A stretch of 64,000 nt of DNA from Mesorhizobium sp. B2-1-8 (lineage in GTDB: Bacteria; Pseudomonadota; Alphaproteobacteria; Rhizobiales; Rhizobiaceae): assembly GCF_006442545.2 (NCBI RefSeq), contig NZ_CP083952.1, positions 5,619,501-5,683,500 of the forward strand, read 5' to 3'. Position numbers and translations under genes: made by a program. The notes under the pieces were generated by a model that was given only the letters and a program-made list of their open reading frames with translations, ran no database searches and was not told the DNA's origin. Positions 8,524-17,054 of this stretch are shown one piece after another (the first letter of the stretch is position 1; every line of letters begins with the position of its first letter).

Positions 8524-9918
8524 TTAAGCCAATGGGCTGAGGTCGAAGACGCGACCTGGGTTGAGGATGTTGTTCGGATCGAGCGCGGCCTTCAGCCGCC
8601 GCATCGTGGCGATTTCGGCGTCGCTGCGCACCAGATGCAGCCAGTGCTTCTTGTCGAGGCCGATGCCGTGCTCGGCCGACACGCCGCCTCCGGCGGCCGC
8701 CACACCGCGATAGATGATGCCGTAGGCCGCCGCCGGATCCTCGGTCAGAACCTGATAGTGCAGGTTGCCGTCGCCGAGATGGCCGAAGACATAGATGCCG
8801 GCCCCGGGATCGACGGCATGAATGGCGGCGTCCGCTTCTTGCAAGAAAGTTGCCATACGAGCCAACGGGATGCTGATGTCGACGCTGATCAGACCTTTCA
8901 TCGAAAACAGGACGCGGTTGGCGTCTTCGCGCACATCCCAGAGCGCGCGGAATTCGCGCGGCGATTGCGAGACGACCACATCGTCGACGACGCCGTCCTC
9001 GACCGCCTGCATCAGAACCTCGGCGAAGCGCTCACCGTCGCGGTCGGGCTCGCTGCCCTGGATTTCGGCCAGCACATAGACGGGTGATCCAACCGGCAAC
9101 GGCGCCGGCATGGCCATGCTGGCGACCATGACGTCATAGAGCGGCGCGAAGTTGACCTCATAGGCCGATAACAACGGGCCGAGCTTGTGCCGCAGCAGCC
9201 CCAGCAGGGCTATCGCCGCATCGAGCGAAGGCAGCGCGCAGAAGGCGTTCACTTCGGACGCAGGCTTTGGATGCAGCCGGAGCGCGGCGCGGGTGACGAC
9301 GCCGAGCGTCCCTTCCGCGCCGATGAAGAGCTGGCCGAGGTCGTAGCCGGAATTGTCCTTTGGCAGGCCCTTGAGCGACGTCAGCACGCTGCCATCGGCG
9401 ATCACGGCCTCCAAGCCCAGCACCTGCGCCCGGTACATGCCGTAGCGCAGCACGCGGATGCCACCGGCATTGGTGGCGATGTTGCCGCCCACCGTGGCGG
9501 AACCCCGCGCGCCGATGTCGACGCCGAACATCAGCCCGGCGCCGTCGGCGGCCTCCTGTACCGCCTGCAGCGTGGCGCCGGCTTCGGCGACGATGGTGGC
9601 GGCCTGCCGGTCCGGCGCGCCAAGGCCGGTCATGCGCTCCAGCGACAGCACGATCTCGCCCGGCTGGACGCGCGCGCCACCGGCCAGTCCGGTGCGTCCG
9701 CCCTGGATGACAACCGGCTGGCGAAGAGCGTCGCATGCGGCGAGTGCTGCCGCGACACCATCGGTGTCGCGCGGGCGCAGCACGGCTTCGGGAAGCGTGC
9801 CGAACTTGCCGTCGGGATCATCGCGGTAGCGCTGGTCGACGTCGGAGCCGGCGAGCACGCCGCCCACGCCCAGCCTGTCGCCAAGAGCGGACAGAAGTCG
9901 CGTCGTTTCAGGCGACAT
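8524..9918 (-). CDS. FAD-dependent D-2-hydroxyacid dehydrogenase (GlcD-like)
   Basis: This enzyme of about 464 residues oxidises a D-2-hydroxy acid to a 2-keto acid. The N-terminal PCMH FAD domain shows PVVIQGGRTGLAGGA and GGNIATNAGGIRVLRYG, then GAEGTLGVVTRAALRLHP. The C-terminal cap shows GHLGDGNLHYQ, SAEHGIGLDKK and DPNNILNPGRV, the usual end of the GlcD/D-lactate/D-2-hydroxyglutarate dehydrogenases. ATG 9918 was chosen; a TTG at 9942 would add eight residues. It converges with the PotC-type gene, so it is a separate unit, but a D-hydroxyacid product of sugar-acid breakdown could be its substrate. D-lactate or 2-hydroxyglutarate are alternatives. Confidence 0.88.
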   Translation of the reverse strand: MSPETTRLLSALGDRLGVGGVLAGSDVDQRYRDDPDGKFGTLPEAVLRPRDTDGVAAALAACDALRQPVVIQGGRTGLAGGARVQPGEIVLSLERMTGLGAPDRQAATIVAEAGATLQAVQEAADGAGLMFGVDIGARGSATVGGNIATNAGGIRVLRYGMYRAQVLGLEAVIADGSVLTSLKGLPKDNSGYDLGQLFIGAEGTLGVVTRAALRLHPKPASEVNAFCALPSLDAAIALLGLLRHKLGPLLSAYEVNFAPLYDVMVASMAMPAPLPVGSPVYVLAEIQGSEPDRDGERFAEVLMQAVEDGVVDDVVVSQSPREFRALWDVREDANRVLFSMKGLISVDISIPLARMATFLQEADAAIHAVDPGAGIYVFGHLGDGNLHYQVLTEDPAAAYGIIYRGVAAAGGGVSAEHGIGLDKKHWLHLVRSDAEIATMRRLKAALDPNNILNPGRVFDLSPLA

Positions 9919-10079
9919 CCGGCTCAGGCGCCTGCGTGACAAGGCGCATCGTCAGCATCCAACAACCGGATGGCCCGATGAGTATTCTTGTCCAACACGC
10001 TCGCCATCCCTGAATTGCAGCCGGCCGATCCTATTCGTGATCGCATTCAGTGCAAGCGATATCGGCTGCCCAGGCGATG

Positions 10080-10114
10080 CCGGCATCAATCGCGAGAGCC
10101 GAGATTGATGCCGG
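10080..10114 (-). terminator. Hairpin downstream of the LivK-type gene
   Basis: CCGGCATCAATC (10080-10091) pairs perfectly with GATTGATGCCGG (10103-10114) over an 11-base loop. It lies 14 bases past the stop of the binding-protein gene in the direction of transcription. No T-run follows, so it may be a transcript-end protecting hairpin rather than a strong intrinsic terminator. Nothing else is seen in 9919-10128. Confidence 0.5.
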
Positions 10115-10128
10115 AAGGGCCGCGCAGT

Positions 10129-11388
10129 TTACTGAAGCTTGGCCTGCAGCGCGTTGACGTCGTCGGTGGTCATTTCACCATCGGTGGTCACCTTGCCGTC
10201 GACGATCTTCCACAGCCGGAACGGGCCGGTAATGTCGCCAAACTTGTCGAAGGCGACCGGACCGATGACGCCTTCATAGCGGATCGGCTTGCCATCCTTG
10301 ATCAGGCCGAGCGCCTTGGCGAATTCTTCCTTGCCGGCATAGATCGGCGTGCCGGCCGGGTCGACCGCCTTGTACATGGCGTCCTTGATCTTGGCCGGAT
10401 CCTCGGAGCCGGCAATCGCGATGGCGAGCCCGACAATGGCGCCGGCATCATAGGAGCGGTCGGCCGCCGGGTTCGACGGTTCGATGCCGGAGAACGCCTT
10501 GTAGTTCTTGGTGAAATACTCCGTCGATGCGGTCGGGCTGGTGCCGGACGACGTGCCATAGGCGTCCTTCAGATAGTCGGCACCGACCGACTCGATGAAA
10601 TCAGGGCTGTTCATGCCGTCATTGAGCAGGAATTTCTGCACGCCGCCCTGCGAAATCCAGGTGCGGGCGATGGTCGCGCCGTCGACGGGCGTGCTGACTA
10701 GGTAAAGCCCATCCGGCTCGCCGGCCATCGCCGCGGTGACTTCCGAGGCATAGCTCGATTGCTTCTCGTTGTAGGGCGTGTCGGAGACGATGGTACCGCC
10801 GAGCGCTTTGTAGGCACGCGAGAATTCGGCCACCATGTTGACGCCGAAGTCGTTGTTGACGTGGATGATCGCCAGCTTCTTGAAGCCCTTGTCGACGGCG
10901 TATTTGGCAGCGGCCACGCCCTGCAGCGCGTCCGAGGTGATGGTGCGGAAGAAGATGCCGTTGGTCTTGCCGTCGCGGCCGAGTGTCGTCAGCGTCGGCG
11001 AAGACGATGCCGGCGAGACCTGGACGATCTTGGCCGGCGCGGTGACAGAGGTCAGGATCGGAATCGACACCGAGGAAATGATGCCACCGATGATGACAGG
11101 CACTTTCTTGACCTGAACCAGCTGGGTGGCGGCGTCGACCGCGATGTTGCCCTGGCTCTGGCTGTCGCGCGTGTCGGTGACGAGATCGCAGCCGCGCACT
11201 CCGCCGGCTTCGTTGATGTCGCGGAACGCCATCTCGACCGACTTGGCGCCGGCTTGGCCGTATTCGCCGGCCGGGCCGGTCAGTTCCATGACGAGGCCGA
11301 CGGTGATCTTGCAATCGGCGGCCTGGGCAGCACTGGCTATCGTGACGAGAGCAAGAGCGGTGGTGAGTTGGAGTATCGTCTTTCTCAT
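10129..11388 (-). CDS. Branched-chain-type ABC importer substrate-binding protein (LivK-like)
   Basis: This 419-residue periplasmic-binding protein of the type I (LivJ/LivK) fold has a signal peptide ending ASAAQAAD. The family opening KITVGLVMELTGPAGEYGQAGAKSVEMAFRDINEAGG is followed by the ligand-site region (VSPASSSPTL). AAGGGGAA precedes ATG 11388. It is the last gene of the GntR-DUF3830-TIGR04076-AKR-SnoaL operon, 47 bp behind the SnoaL gene. It is the obvious partner of the LivG/F/H/M genes on the other strand at 14612-18034, which lack a binding protein of their own. LivK-like proteins bind amino acids, amides, urea or aromatic acids; the ligand here is unknown. Confidence 0.9.
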   Translation of the reverse strand: MRKTILQLTTALALVTIASAAQAADCKITVGLVMELTGPAGEYGQAGAKSVEMAFRDINEAGGVRGCDLVTDTRDSQSQGNIAVDAATQLVQVKKVPVIIGGIISSVSIPILTSVTAPAKIVQVSPASSSPTLTTLGRDGKTNGIFFRTITSDALQGVAAAKYAVDKGFKKLAIIHVNNDFGVNMVAEFSRAYKALGGTIVSDTPYNEKQSSYASEVTAAMAGEPDGLYLVSTPVDGATIARTWISQGGVQKFLLNDGMNSPDFIESVGADYLKDAYGTSSGTSPTASTEYFTKNYKAFSGIEPSNPAADRSYDAGAIVGLAIAIAGSEDPAKIKDAMYKAVDPAGTPIYAGKEEFAKALGLIKDGKPIRYEGVIGPVAFDKFGDITGPFRLWKIVDGKVTTDGEMTTDDVNALQAKLQ

Positions 11389-11435
11389 TGTTGTTCCCCT
11401 TGAGTTACACGAACTGATTTGACGTCTGGAAAGTC

Positions 11436-11867
11436 TCAGTGTTCCGGCACCTGCAGCCAGGTTTCATGCAGATGCCGCCATTGGACGCCGTTGGGCGCCG
11501 ATGAACTGGTGGTGAAAACCGCGCTCGACTGGCGACGGCTGTGCTTGCCCGCGCGCAGCTGCGCCTCGACATAGAGGACGACGATCGTATTGCCATCCTG
11601 CCATCCGGGCTTGATGTCCTCGATCGAGATAGCAAAGCCGTCGTCGCAGGTGGCCCGGCTGGAGCGGACATGGTCGATCACGGCATCGCGATCGAGGGTC
11701 TGGCCGCCTGGTGTGATCATGGTCAAGCCCTCGCCCATGACGGCTTCGAGGCGGCCGAAATCCACTTTGTCGGCCCGCGCGGCGACGAACCAGTCGACGA
11801 AAAAGCGATGCAGGTCGACGACTTCGGCGCTGGCCTGCGAAAACAGCGTCGCGCTGGTGGCACTCAT
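11436..11867 (-). CDS. SnoaL/NTF2-like small protein
   Basis: This 143-residue protein has the cone-shaped NTF2-like fold pattern: an N-terminal helix (ASAEVVDLHRFFVDWFVAARADKVDFGRLE), then LTMITPGGQTLDRDAVIDHV and alternating strands ending VQWRHLHETWLQVPE. Such proteins are isomerases, cyclases, dehydratases or ligand-binding accessories. Its start overlaps the stop of the aldo/keto reductase (positions 11864-11867), so the two are translated together. The function is not assigned; a role in the same degradation route is inferred from the operon. Confidence 0.75.
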   Translation of the reverse strand: MSATSATLFSQASAEVVDLHRFFVDWFVAARADKVDFGRLEAVMGEGLTMITPGGQTLDRDAVIDHVRSSRATCDDGFAISIEDIKPGWQDGNTIVVLYVEAQLRAGKHSRRQSSAVFTTSSSAPNGVQWRHLHETWLQVPEH

Positions 11868-12919
11868 GTCCGGCCTGCATTGAGGTTGTAATGCATGATC
11901 GAGCCGTGGCGGCCATCGCGGTCGCGCTCCAGCGCGTAGACGTCGCCCTGCGGCCCCTGGCTTTGCCCGATCACGGCAGCGATGATTGCGCGGTCTTCGG
12001 CATCGAGTTCGACGTCCATAATTTTGGCGTTGGCCACCGCATGCGCCTGGTTGCGGGCACCGACGATGACCGCCGCCACTTGCGGCTGCTCCAGCACCCA
12101 GGCGCTGGCGATGGTGGCGATGTCGACGCCGTGGCGATCGCCGACCGCCTTCAATGCGCGAAGCAGTTGCTGGAACGGGTCCCAGCCGCCGAAATCGTCG
12201 ATGATCAGCTTGTATTTGACCAGCGAGCGGTTTTCGAGCGGCATGGCGGGTTCGGCCACGCCGAGCCATTTGTCGCTGAGGAAGCCGCCGGCCACCGAAC
12301 CATAGCAGAGGAAGCTGACGCCGTTCTCCTCTGCAAGTGCGGCGAGGCTGTGCGCCGGGCGCTGGTCGAGCACCGAATATTGCAGCTGCTGGCTGACCAG
12401 CGGGACACCGGCTGCCAGGATTTCGGCTAGCCGGGGCGTGTCGAAATTGGTGGTGCCGAGATTGCGCAGCTTGCCCTCGAGCCGAAGCTCGTCGAGCCAA
12501 CCCATCGCCTCGACATAGCGCGGCTGCGCATAGTCCCACCAGTGGAACTGCACGAGGTCGAGCCGCTCGGTCTTCAGCCTGCGCAGCGACTGGTCGACGA
12601 TGCCCCTGATGTAATCGCGGCTGATCGTGGCGAGCCGTTCAAGGTCGGGTACCAGTTTGGTATGCACCTTCATTTTGGCCGCTGCATCGAGGCCGCGCTC
12701 GTTGGCGAGCCGCAGGCGCGCGGCGCCGATCAGCTCCTCGACGCCGGTGTAGATATCGGCGCAGTCATAGGTCCAGATGCCGGCATCGAAGGTGGCAATC
12801 AGATCGGTCACCGCCTGGCTGCGATCGATGGCGCCATGGCCGCCGGCGAGTTGCCAGCCACCGCGTATGACGCGCGAGATGGTGTAGCCAGGACTGAGCT
12901 CGAAGGCCTTGGCGGTCAT
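11864..12919 (-). CDS. Aldo/keto reductase
   Basis: This 351-residue TIM-barrel NAD(P)H-dependent oxidoreductase has the catalytic tetrad Asp52 and Tyr57 (YDCADIY), Lys88 (VHTKL) and His126 (QFHWWDY). The C-terminal NADP-binding part reads AAVIVGARNQAHAVAN. It reduces an aldehyde or ketone or oxidises the alcohol; the substrate cannot be read from sequence. It sits between the TIGR04076 gene (start overlaps its stop, ATG near 12916-12919) and the SnoaL gene in one operon. Confidence 0.88.
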   Translation of the reverse strand: MTAKAFELSPGYTISRVIRGGWQLAGGHGAIDRSQAVTDLIATFDAGIWTYDCADIYTGVEELIGAARLRLANERGLDAAAKMKVHTKLVPDLERLATISRDYIRGIVDQSLRRLKTERLDLVQFHWWDYAQPRYVEAMGWLDELRLEGKLRNLGTTNFDTPRLAEILAAGVPLVSQQLQYSVLDQRPAHSLAALAEENGVSFLCYGSVAGGFLSDKWLGVAEPAMPLENRSLVKYKLIIDDFGGWDPFQQLLRALKAVGDRHGVDIATIASAWVLEQPQVAAVIVGARNQAHAVANAKIMDVELDAEDRAIIAAVIGQSQGPQGDVYALERDRDGRHGSIMHYNLNAGRT

Positions 12920-13269
12920 GTCAGGTCATTCTCCTTCGGCAGCGGCACGGCCGTGGTTTCGGCATGGCTGAACCGCCGCTTGCCGGTCCTGACGATCCTC
13001 AGCCGGCTGGCGCAGTTGGGATCGGGACAGGCGATCTCGGCGTCCGAGGTCATCCAGTCATTCGGGTGGGTCGGGCGCTGCTTTGCCGCCAGCAGCGGCA
13101 ACACGGCTGCAAGCGAATAGATCGAAAAACCCTGCCCCGCCGGCATCGACAGCATCTCGCCCTTGAGTTCGAAATAGTCGCCGGCCTTGGCGCCGCAATA
13201 GATCGGTTTGCCTTCGGGAATGACCGCCTCGACGCGGAGATCGAAGAGCTCGAAACTGTCGTCAGCCAT
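12916..13269 (-). CDS. TIGR04076-family protein
   Basis: This 117-residue protein matches the uncharacterised TIGR04076 pattern: FDLRVEAVI near the N-terminus, GAKAGDYFEL, a helix SIYSLAAVLPLLAAKQRP, and the family hallmark ACPDPNC near residue 85, which places two cysteines close together and may bind a metal or be redox-active. No enzymatic role is known to me. It is coupled to the AKR gene by a 4-bp overlap and separated by one base from the DUF3830 gene upstream. Confidence 0.72.
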   Translation of the reverse strand: MADDSFELFDLRVEAVIPEGKPIYCGAKAGDYFELKGEMLSMPAGQGFSIYSLAAVLPLLAAKQRPTHPNDWMTSDAEIACPDPNCASRLRIVRTGKRRFSHAETTAVPLPKENDLT

Positions 13270-13270
13270 T

Positions 13271-13753
13271 TCAGGCCCCCACCAGGCTGAAGGTGATGTC
13301 GCAGGCGCCGTTGCGGCGGATGATGCAGCAGGCAGCCGCGAATTGATCGCGCTCCTCGGGCTTCACCTGCGCCACCACGCTTCCGGCCAGCCAGCCGATC
13401 GGGAACAGAAGCCGCGCGCCCTGTCCGTAGAACAGGCCGATGTCGAAGATGGCATTGGGATTGCCGCCCCACATGCGCGGCGGCACGTAGGACAACACGA
13501 TGTCGCCCGGCTGCGGCGTCAGTGTCGCATTCTCCGCCGGCAGCGGTTGGGCATAGGCCTGCCCCTCGAGATCGGAGGCAGGAACAGGACAGGAGATCTC
13601 AGGTCCCGTCCACATGGCGTGAATGGCGGGGACGACACGTGGCATGGCGAGATAGGCTGTGAGAAAGGCGCCGTTTTCCGGTGCCTTCCCTGGCAGCAAC
13701 AGCGCCGTGACGGAAAGTTTCGAGCGCGACTCGCTGATCTTGATGGAGGTCAT
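13271..13753 (-). CDS. DUF3830 (cyclophilin-like fold) protein
   Basis: This 160-residue protein has the DUF3830 outline: a short N-terminal strand, PENGAFLTAYLAMPRVVPAIHAMWTG, then PQPGDIVLSYV and IFDIGLFYGQGARLLFPIGWLAGSVVAQV. The family has a cyclophilin-like barrel but no assigned reaction; members often lie beside amino-acid or amide catabolic genes and ABC importers. The start overlaps the stop of the GntR regulator (ATGA at 13750-13753), making it the first structural gene of this operon. Confidence 0.72.
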   Translation of the reverse strand: MTSIKISESRSKLSVTALLLPGKAPENGAFLTAYLAMPRVVPAIHAMWTGPEISCPVPASDLEGQAYAQPLPAENATLTPQPGDIVLSYVPPRMWGGNPNAIFDIGLFYGQGARLLFPIGWLAGSVVAQVKPEERDQFAAACCIIRRNGACDITFSLVGA

Positions 13754-14484
13754 GCCTGGTCTCTCGCGGCGGCGGATTGCAGCTTGCTGCGCAGGAAGGT
13801 GAAGGGCCGGCTGATGTCGGCGGCAAGCGCTTCACGTGCCGCCCGCGCGTCCTGCGTGGCCAGCGCCTCGACGATGCGCCGGTGATACTGGGCGGTGTCG
13901 ACCTCGCCGGCTTCCGAGAAGGCGTAGATGGCGACGCGGATGCAAGGACCTGATTGCAGCCACAGGCTCTCGATCATCGGGATCAGCACGGCCGAGCCGC
14001 AGGAGCGATAGATCTCGAAGTGAAAGCTCTGGTTGAGCGTCACTTCGCGATCGACATCCTTCTTGTGTTTCAGCGCCCGCATCTCGTCCCATTCACCGAG
14101 AATGGTTTCGATGGTGGCTATCTGGCGCGACCCCATGCGGGCGGCGGCCAGCGCGATCGCCTCGCCCTCGATCAGGATGCGGGCCCGCAAGAGATCGTCG
14201 AGGCGTTCCAGCGTGATTGGCGGCACCCGCACCGAACGGTTAGGCAGCGCCTCCAACGCCTTTTCCGTGATCAGCCGGCCAAGCGCCTCGCGCACCGGCA
14301 TGGTCGAGGTGACCAGCGCGTCGGCCAGACCGCGGATGGTCAGCACCTGGCTCGGCTCGAACAGACCGCCGATCAGCGCGCGACGCAGCTCGGAATAGAC
14401 GCGATCCTGCACCGTCTCACGGCCGACCGGCGCGAGCTGGGCCGCGATCGCCTCGTTGTTCTTTTCGATGGCAGCCTTTTGCAT
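13750..14484 (-). CDS. GntR-family (FCD) transcriptional regulator
   Basis: This 244-residue regulator has an N-terminal winged HTH (DRVYSELRRALIGGLFEPSQVLTIRGLADAL, then TSTMPVREALGRLITEKAL with a short wing) and an all-helical FCD domain (ILIEGEAIALAAARMG, LNQSFHFEIYR, QYHRRIVEALATQDA). ATG 14484 gives the usual family length. It is divergent from the LivG gene and heads the operon down to the LivK gene, so it is well placed to control both directions from the palindrome at 14554-14563. The ligand is unknown. Confidence 0.9.
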   Translation of the reverse strand: MQKAAIEKNNEAIAAQLAPVGRETVQDRVYSELRRALIGGLFEPSQVLTIRGLADALVTSTMPVREALGRLITEKALEALPNRSVRVPPITLERLDDLLRARILIEGEAIALAAARMGSRQIATIETILGEWDEMRALKHKKDVDREVTLNQSFHFEIYRSCGSAVLIPMIESLWLQSGPCIRVAIYAFSEAGEVDTAQYHRRIVEALATQDARAAREALAADISRPFTFLRSKLQSAAARDQA

Positions 14485-14539
14485 GGAATTCCGTTCTCGG
14501 CGGGTTTTCGGCTTGCGGAGGAAATTAAAGCCGAATAGC

Positions 14540-14563
14540 GTGATCAAAGCAAGTGTGATCACA
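14540..14563. promoter_or_regulatory. Operator candidate: TGTGATCACA palindrome with a nearby GTGATCA copy
   Basis: A perfect 10-bp palindrome (14554-14563) lies between the GntR gene and the LivG gene. A second GTGATCA begins at 14540, 15 bp before the same heptamer in the palindrome. TGATCA-type cores are common in FCD-GntR operators. The region is AT-rich against a GC-rich background, as expected for a divergent promoter. Confidence 0.5.
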
Positions 14564-14585
14564 AATCAAAAATCAGGAGGCGGCG

Positions 14586-14612
14586 ATGATCGTCTTCGAC
14601 CAGAGGGATTGA
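14586..14612 (+). CDS. Eight-codon leader ORF coupled to the LivG gene
   Basis: A consensus AGGAGG (14575-14580) is followed after five bases by ATG 14586, which opens the eight-residue frame MIVFDQRD. The frame ends at TGA 14610-14612, whose final A is the first base of the LivG ATG (TGATG). The strongest ribosome site in the region thus serves this mini-ORF and not LivG, whose own site (AGAGGG) is weaker. This suggests translational coupling. It could be chance, or the AGGAGG could serve a TTG start at 14609 in the LivG frame. Confidence 0.4.
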   Translation: MIVFDQRD

Positions 14613-15412
14613 TGAGCGAGGCAGCGGAAAGGCAGGGGAAGGAGACCCGTGCGCCGGTTCTGACGGCACGCAACGTCGTCAGGCGGTTCGGCGGCCTTGT
14701 CGCCGTCAACGATGTCTCGTTCGATGTCAAAGCGGGCGAAATCCTTGGCCTGATCGGGCCGAACGGCGCCGGCAAGACGACGATGTTCGACCTGCTCGCC
14801 GGCAGCATCCTGCCCACCAGTGGCGATATCCTTCTCAACGGCGTGCGAGTCTCCGGCGAAGCCGCTCATCTGCGTATCGGTCGAGGTCTCGGCCGCACCT
14901 TCCAGATCCCGCGCCCGCTGCCCAATCTGACGCTGATCGAAAACATCATGCTGGCGGCACAGGGCCAGGCCGGCGAAAGGCTGCTCGCCAACTTCGTCAC
15001 GCCGTGGCGGGTGGCGGCACAGGAAAAAGCCGCCAGGACAAAGGCACTCGAACTGCTGGAACTCGTCACCCTCAGCCATCTCGCCCATGAGCCGGCGCGC
15101 GTGCTTTCCGGCGGCCAGCGCAAGCTGCTCGAACTTGCCCGCGTCATGATGGCGGACCCGGCGATCATCCTGCTCGACGAACCCGCGGCCGGCGTCAACG
15201 CGACGCTGCTCGAAGTCATCATCGACCGCATCCGCGACATCAACGCGCACGGCATCACCTTCCTGCTGATCGAGCACAATATCGACATGGTGACGCGGCT
15301 CTGCCATCGCGTCCTCGTCATGGCGAGTGGCCAGTTGCTCAGCGAAGGCACGGCGGAAGAAGTCGCCCGGGACCCGCGCGTCATCGAGGCCTATCTCGGA
15401 GGCACCGCGTGA
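14612..15412 (+). CDS. LivG-type ABC importer ATPase
   Basis: This 266-residue ATPase of the branched-chain amino-acid class has Walker A GPNGAGKTT, the LivG-specific GRGLGRTFQIPRPL segment, signature LSGGQRKLLELARV, Walker B IILLDEPAAGV and switch IEHNIDMV. It pairs with LivF on the LivH/LivM membrane core. ATG 14612 has an AGAGGG site and overlaps the leader-ORF stop. It is divergent from the GntR gene; the following importer genes overlap by 4 bp each, so this is one operon. Confidence 0.92.
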   Translation: MSEAAERQGKETRAPVLTARNVVRRFGGLVAVNDVSFDVKAGEILGLIGPNGAGKTTMFDLLAGSILPTSGDILLNGVRVSGEAAHLRIGRGLGRTFQIPRPLPNLTLIENIMLAAQGQAGERLLANFVTPWRVAAQEKAARTKALELLELVTLSHLAHEPARVLSGGQRKLLELARVMMADPAIILLDEPAAGVNATLLEVIIDRIRDINAHGITFLLIEHNIDMVTRLCHRVLVMASGQLLSEGTAEEVARDPRVIEAYLGGTA

Positions 15413-16149
15413 GCCAGACCGTCCTCGATATCCGCAATCTCGAAGCGGGTTATGAACCTGGCGTACCGATCGTGCGCGGCGCCTCGATCACCGTAGAAAA
15501 GGGTGAGATCGTCGTCGTCCTCGGCCCCAATGGCGCCGGCAAGTCGAGCTTCATCAAGGCGATCGCCGGCCTGATCCCGATCACCGGCGGCACGGTATTG
15601 CTGGACGGCAAGGACATCACCGCCGCACCGGCGCACACCATGGTGCGGCTTGGCCTCGCCTTCGTGCCGCAGACCGAGAACATCTTTCCGCTGATGTCGG
15701 TCGAGGACAATCTGAGGGTTGCCTGCGGCATCCTCGACCGTCGCGAAATCCCCGGCCGCATCGAGGAGATGTATGCCGCCTTTCCCGATCTCGTCCGCCA
15801 GCGCCGCACCGCCGCCGGCAATCTGTCGGGCGGCCAGCGGCAGATGCTCGCGGTCGCTCGGGCGCTGATCATCCATCCCAAGGTGCTGGTGTTGGACGAA
15901 CCGTCGGCCGGCCTGTCGCCGAAATTCGTCGCGATGGTTTTCGAGATGCTGGGCGGCATCCGCAAGTCCGGAGTCACCATCCTTTTGGTCGAGCAAAACG
16001 CCAAGGCTGCACTTGCCATCGGCGACCGCGCTTATGTGCTGGTCGAGGGCAGGGACCGGCACGAGGGCATTGCCTCCGAACTGTGGAACGACCCGGTCGT
16101 GGCCGAACTCTATCTCGGCCGGCGCCCTCAGCAGGGAGGCGCGGCATGA
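15409..16149 (+). CDS. LivF-type ABC importer ATPase
   Basis: This 246-residue second ATPase of the importer has Walker A GPNGAGKSS, signature LSGGQRQMLAVARA, Walker B VLVLDEPSAGL, and the LivF-like GLAFVPQTENIFPLMSVEDNL. It starts with GTG overlapping the LivG stop (GTGA), and its own stop overlaps the next ATG. It is cytoplasmic and works with LivG. Confidence 0.92.
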   Translation: MSQTVLDIRNLEAGYEPGVPIVRGASITVEKGEIVVVLGPNGAGKSSFIKAIAGLIPITGGTVLLDGKDITAAPAHTMVRLGLAFVPQTENIFPLMSVEDNLRVACGILDRREIPGRIEEMYAAFPDLVRQRRTAAGNLSGGQRQMLAVARALIIHPKVLVLDEPSAGLSPKFVAMVFEMLGGIRKSGVTILLVEQNAKAALAIGDRAYVLVEGRDRHEGIASELWNDPVVAELYLGRRPQQGGAA

Positions 16150-17054
16150 GCCTGCAATTTATCGTCGACGGATTGCTGACGGGCTCGATGATCGGCCTCG
16201 GCGCCATCGGCGTGACGCTCACCTATTCGATCCTGCGCTTCTCGAACTTCGCGCATGGCGACTTCATGGCCTGGGGCACCTATGCGACGCTGACCATGGT
16301 CAGCGCCATCGGCGCAACATTCGGCAAGGTCGCGCCGATCGCGCCGCTGTCGTTCGGCTGGCCGCTCCTCGTTGCATTGATCGTCGGCATGGCATTTACC
16401 GCCTTGTTGGCGCTGCTGCTCGACAAGGTGTTGTTCTCGCGGCTGCGCTCGCAGGGCCAGGCGATCATCGTGGTGATGGCGAGTTTCGGCGCCTCGATGG
16501 CGCTACGCAGCCTGCTCGAATTCACCTTCACCTCGCGGCCGACCTATTTCAGCCGGGCGATCCAGATCGCCATGCCGGTCGGCTTCGGCATCCGCATCAC
16601 ACCCGACCAGATCGCCCTGCTGCTGCTGACGGCCGTACTCGTGTTCGGCGTGCATCTGTTGATCACGCGTACTCAAGTCGGCCGCTCGATGCAGGCCTTG
16701 AGCCAGAACGCGGCACTGGCCCGCATCGTCGGCATCGACGTTGCCAGCGTGGTGCGGGTGACCTGGATCATCGGCGGCGCGCTCGCCTGCGTGGCGGGCG
16801 TGATGATCGGCATCCTGGTGCAGATCCGACCGTTCATGGGCTTCGACATGCTGCTGCCCATGTTCGCCGCCGCCATTTTGGGCGGCATCGGCAGCATCCC
16901 GGGGGCGGTGCTCGGCGGCTTGATCATCGGGCTCGCCGAAGCCGGCGCGGTGCAACTGATTGGCGCCGAGTGGCGTGCCGCCGTCTCCTTCATCATCCTC
17001 ATGGCGGTACTGTTCGTGCGGCCGATCGGCCTTTTCGGAGTTCGGGAAAGATGA
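16146..17054 (+). CDS. LivH-type ABC importer permease
   Basis: This 302-residue permease of the branched-chain class has about eight hydrophobic helices, the family opening LQFIVDGLLTGSMIGLGAIGVTLTYSILRFSNFAHGDFMAWG and the coupling segment around MLLPMFAAAILGGIGSIPGAVLGG. ATG 16146 overlaps the LivF stop. It forms the translocation pore with LivM. Confidence 0.92.
   Translation: MSLQFIVDGLLTGSMIGLGAIGVTLTYSILRFSNFAHGDFMAWGTYATLTMVSAIGATFGKVAPIAPLSFGWPLLVALIVGMAFTALLALLLDKVLFSRLRSQGQAIIVVMASFGASMALRSLLEFTFTSRPTYFSRAIQIAMPVGFGIRITPDQIALLLLTAVLVFGVHLLITRTQVGRSMQALSQNAALARIVGIDVASVVRVTWIIGGALACVAGVMIGILVQIRPFMGFDMLLPMFAAAILGGIGSIPGAVLGGLIIGLAEAGAVQLIGAEWRAAVSFIILMAVLFVRPIGLFGVRER

Noticed and set aside
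8386..9087. Plus-strand frame of 233 codons over the flavin dehydrogenase gene
   Set aside because: It is antisense to the clear GlcD-like coding sequence.
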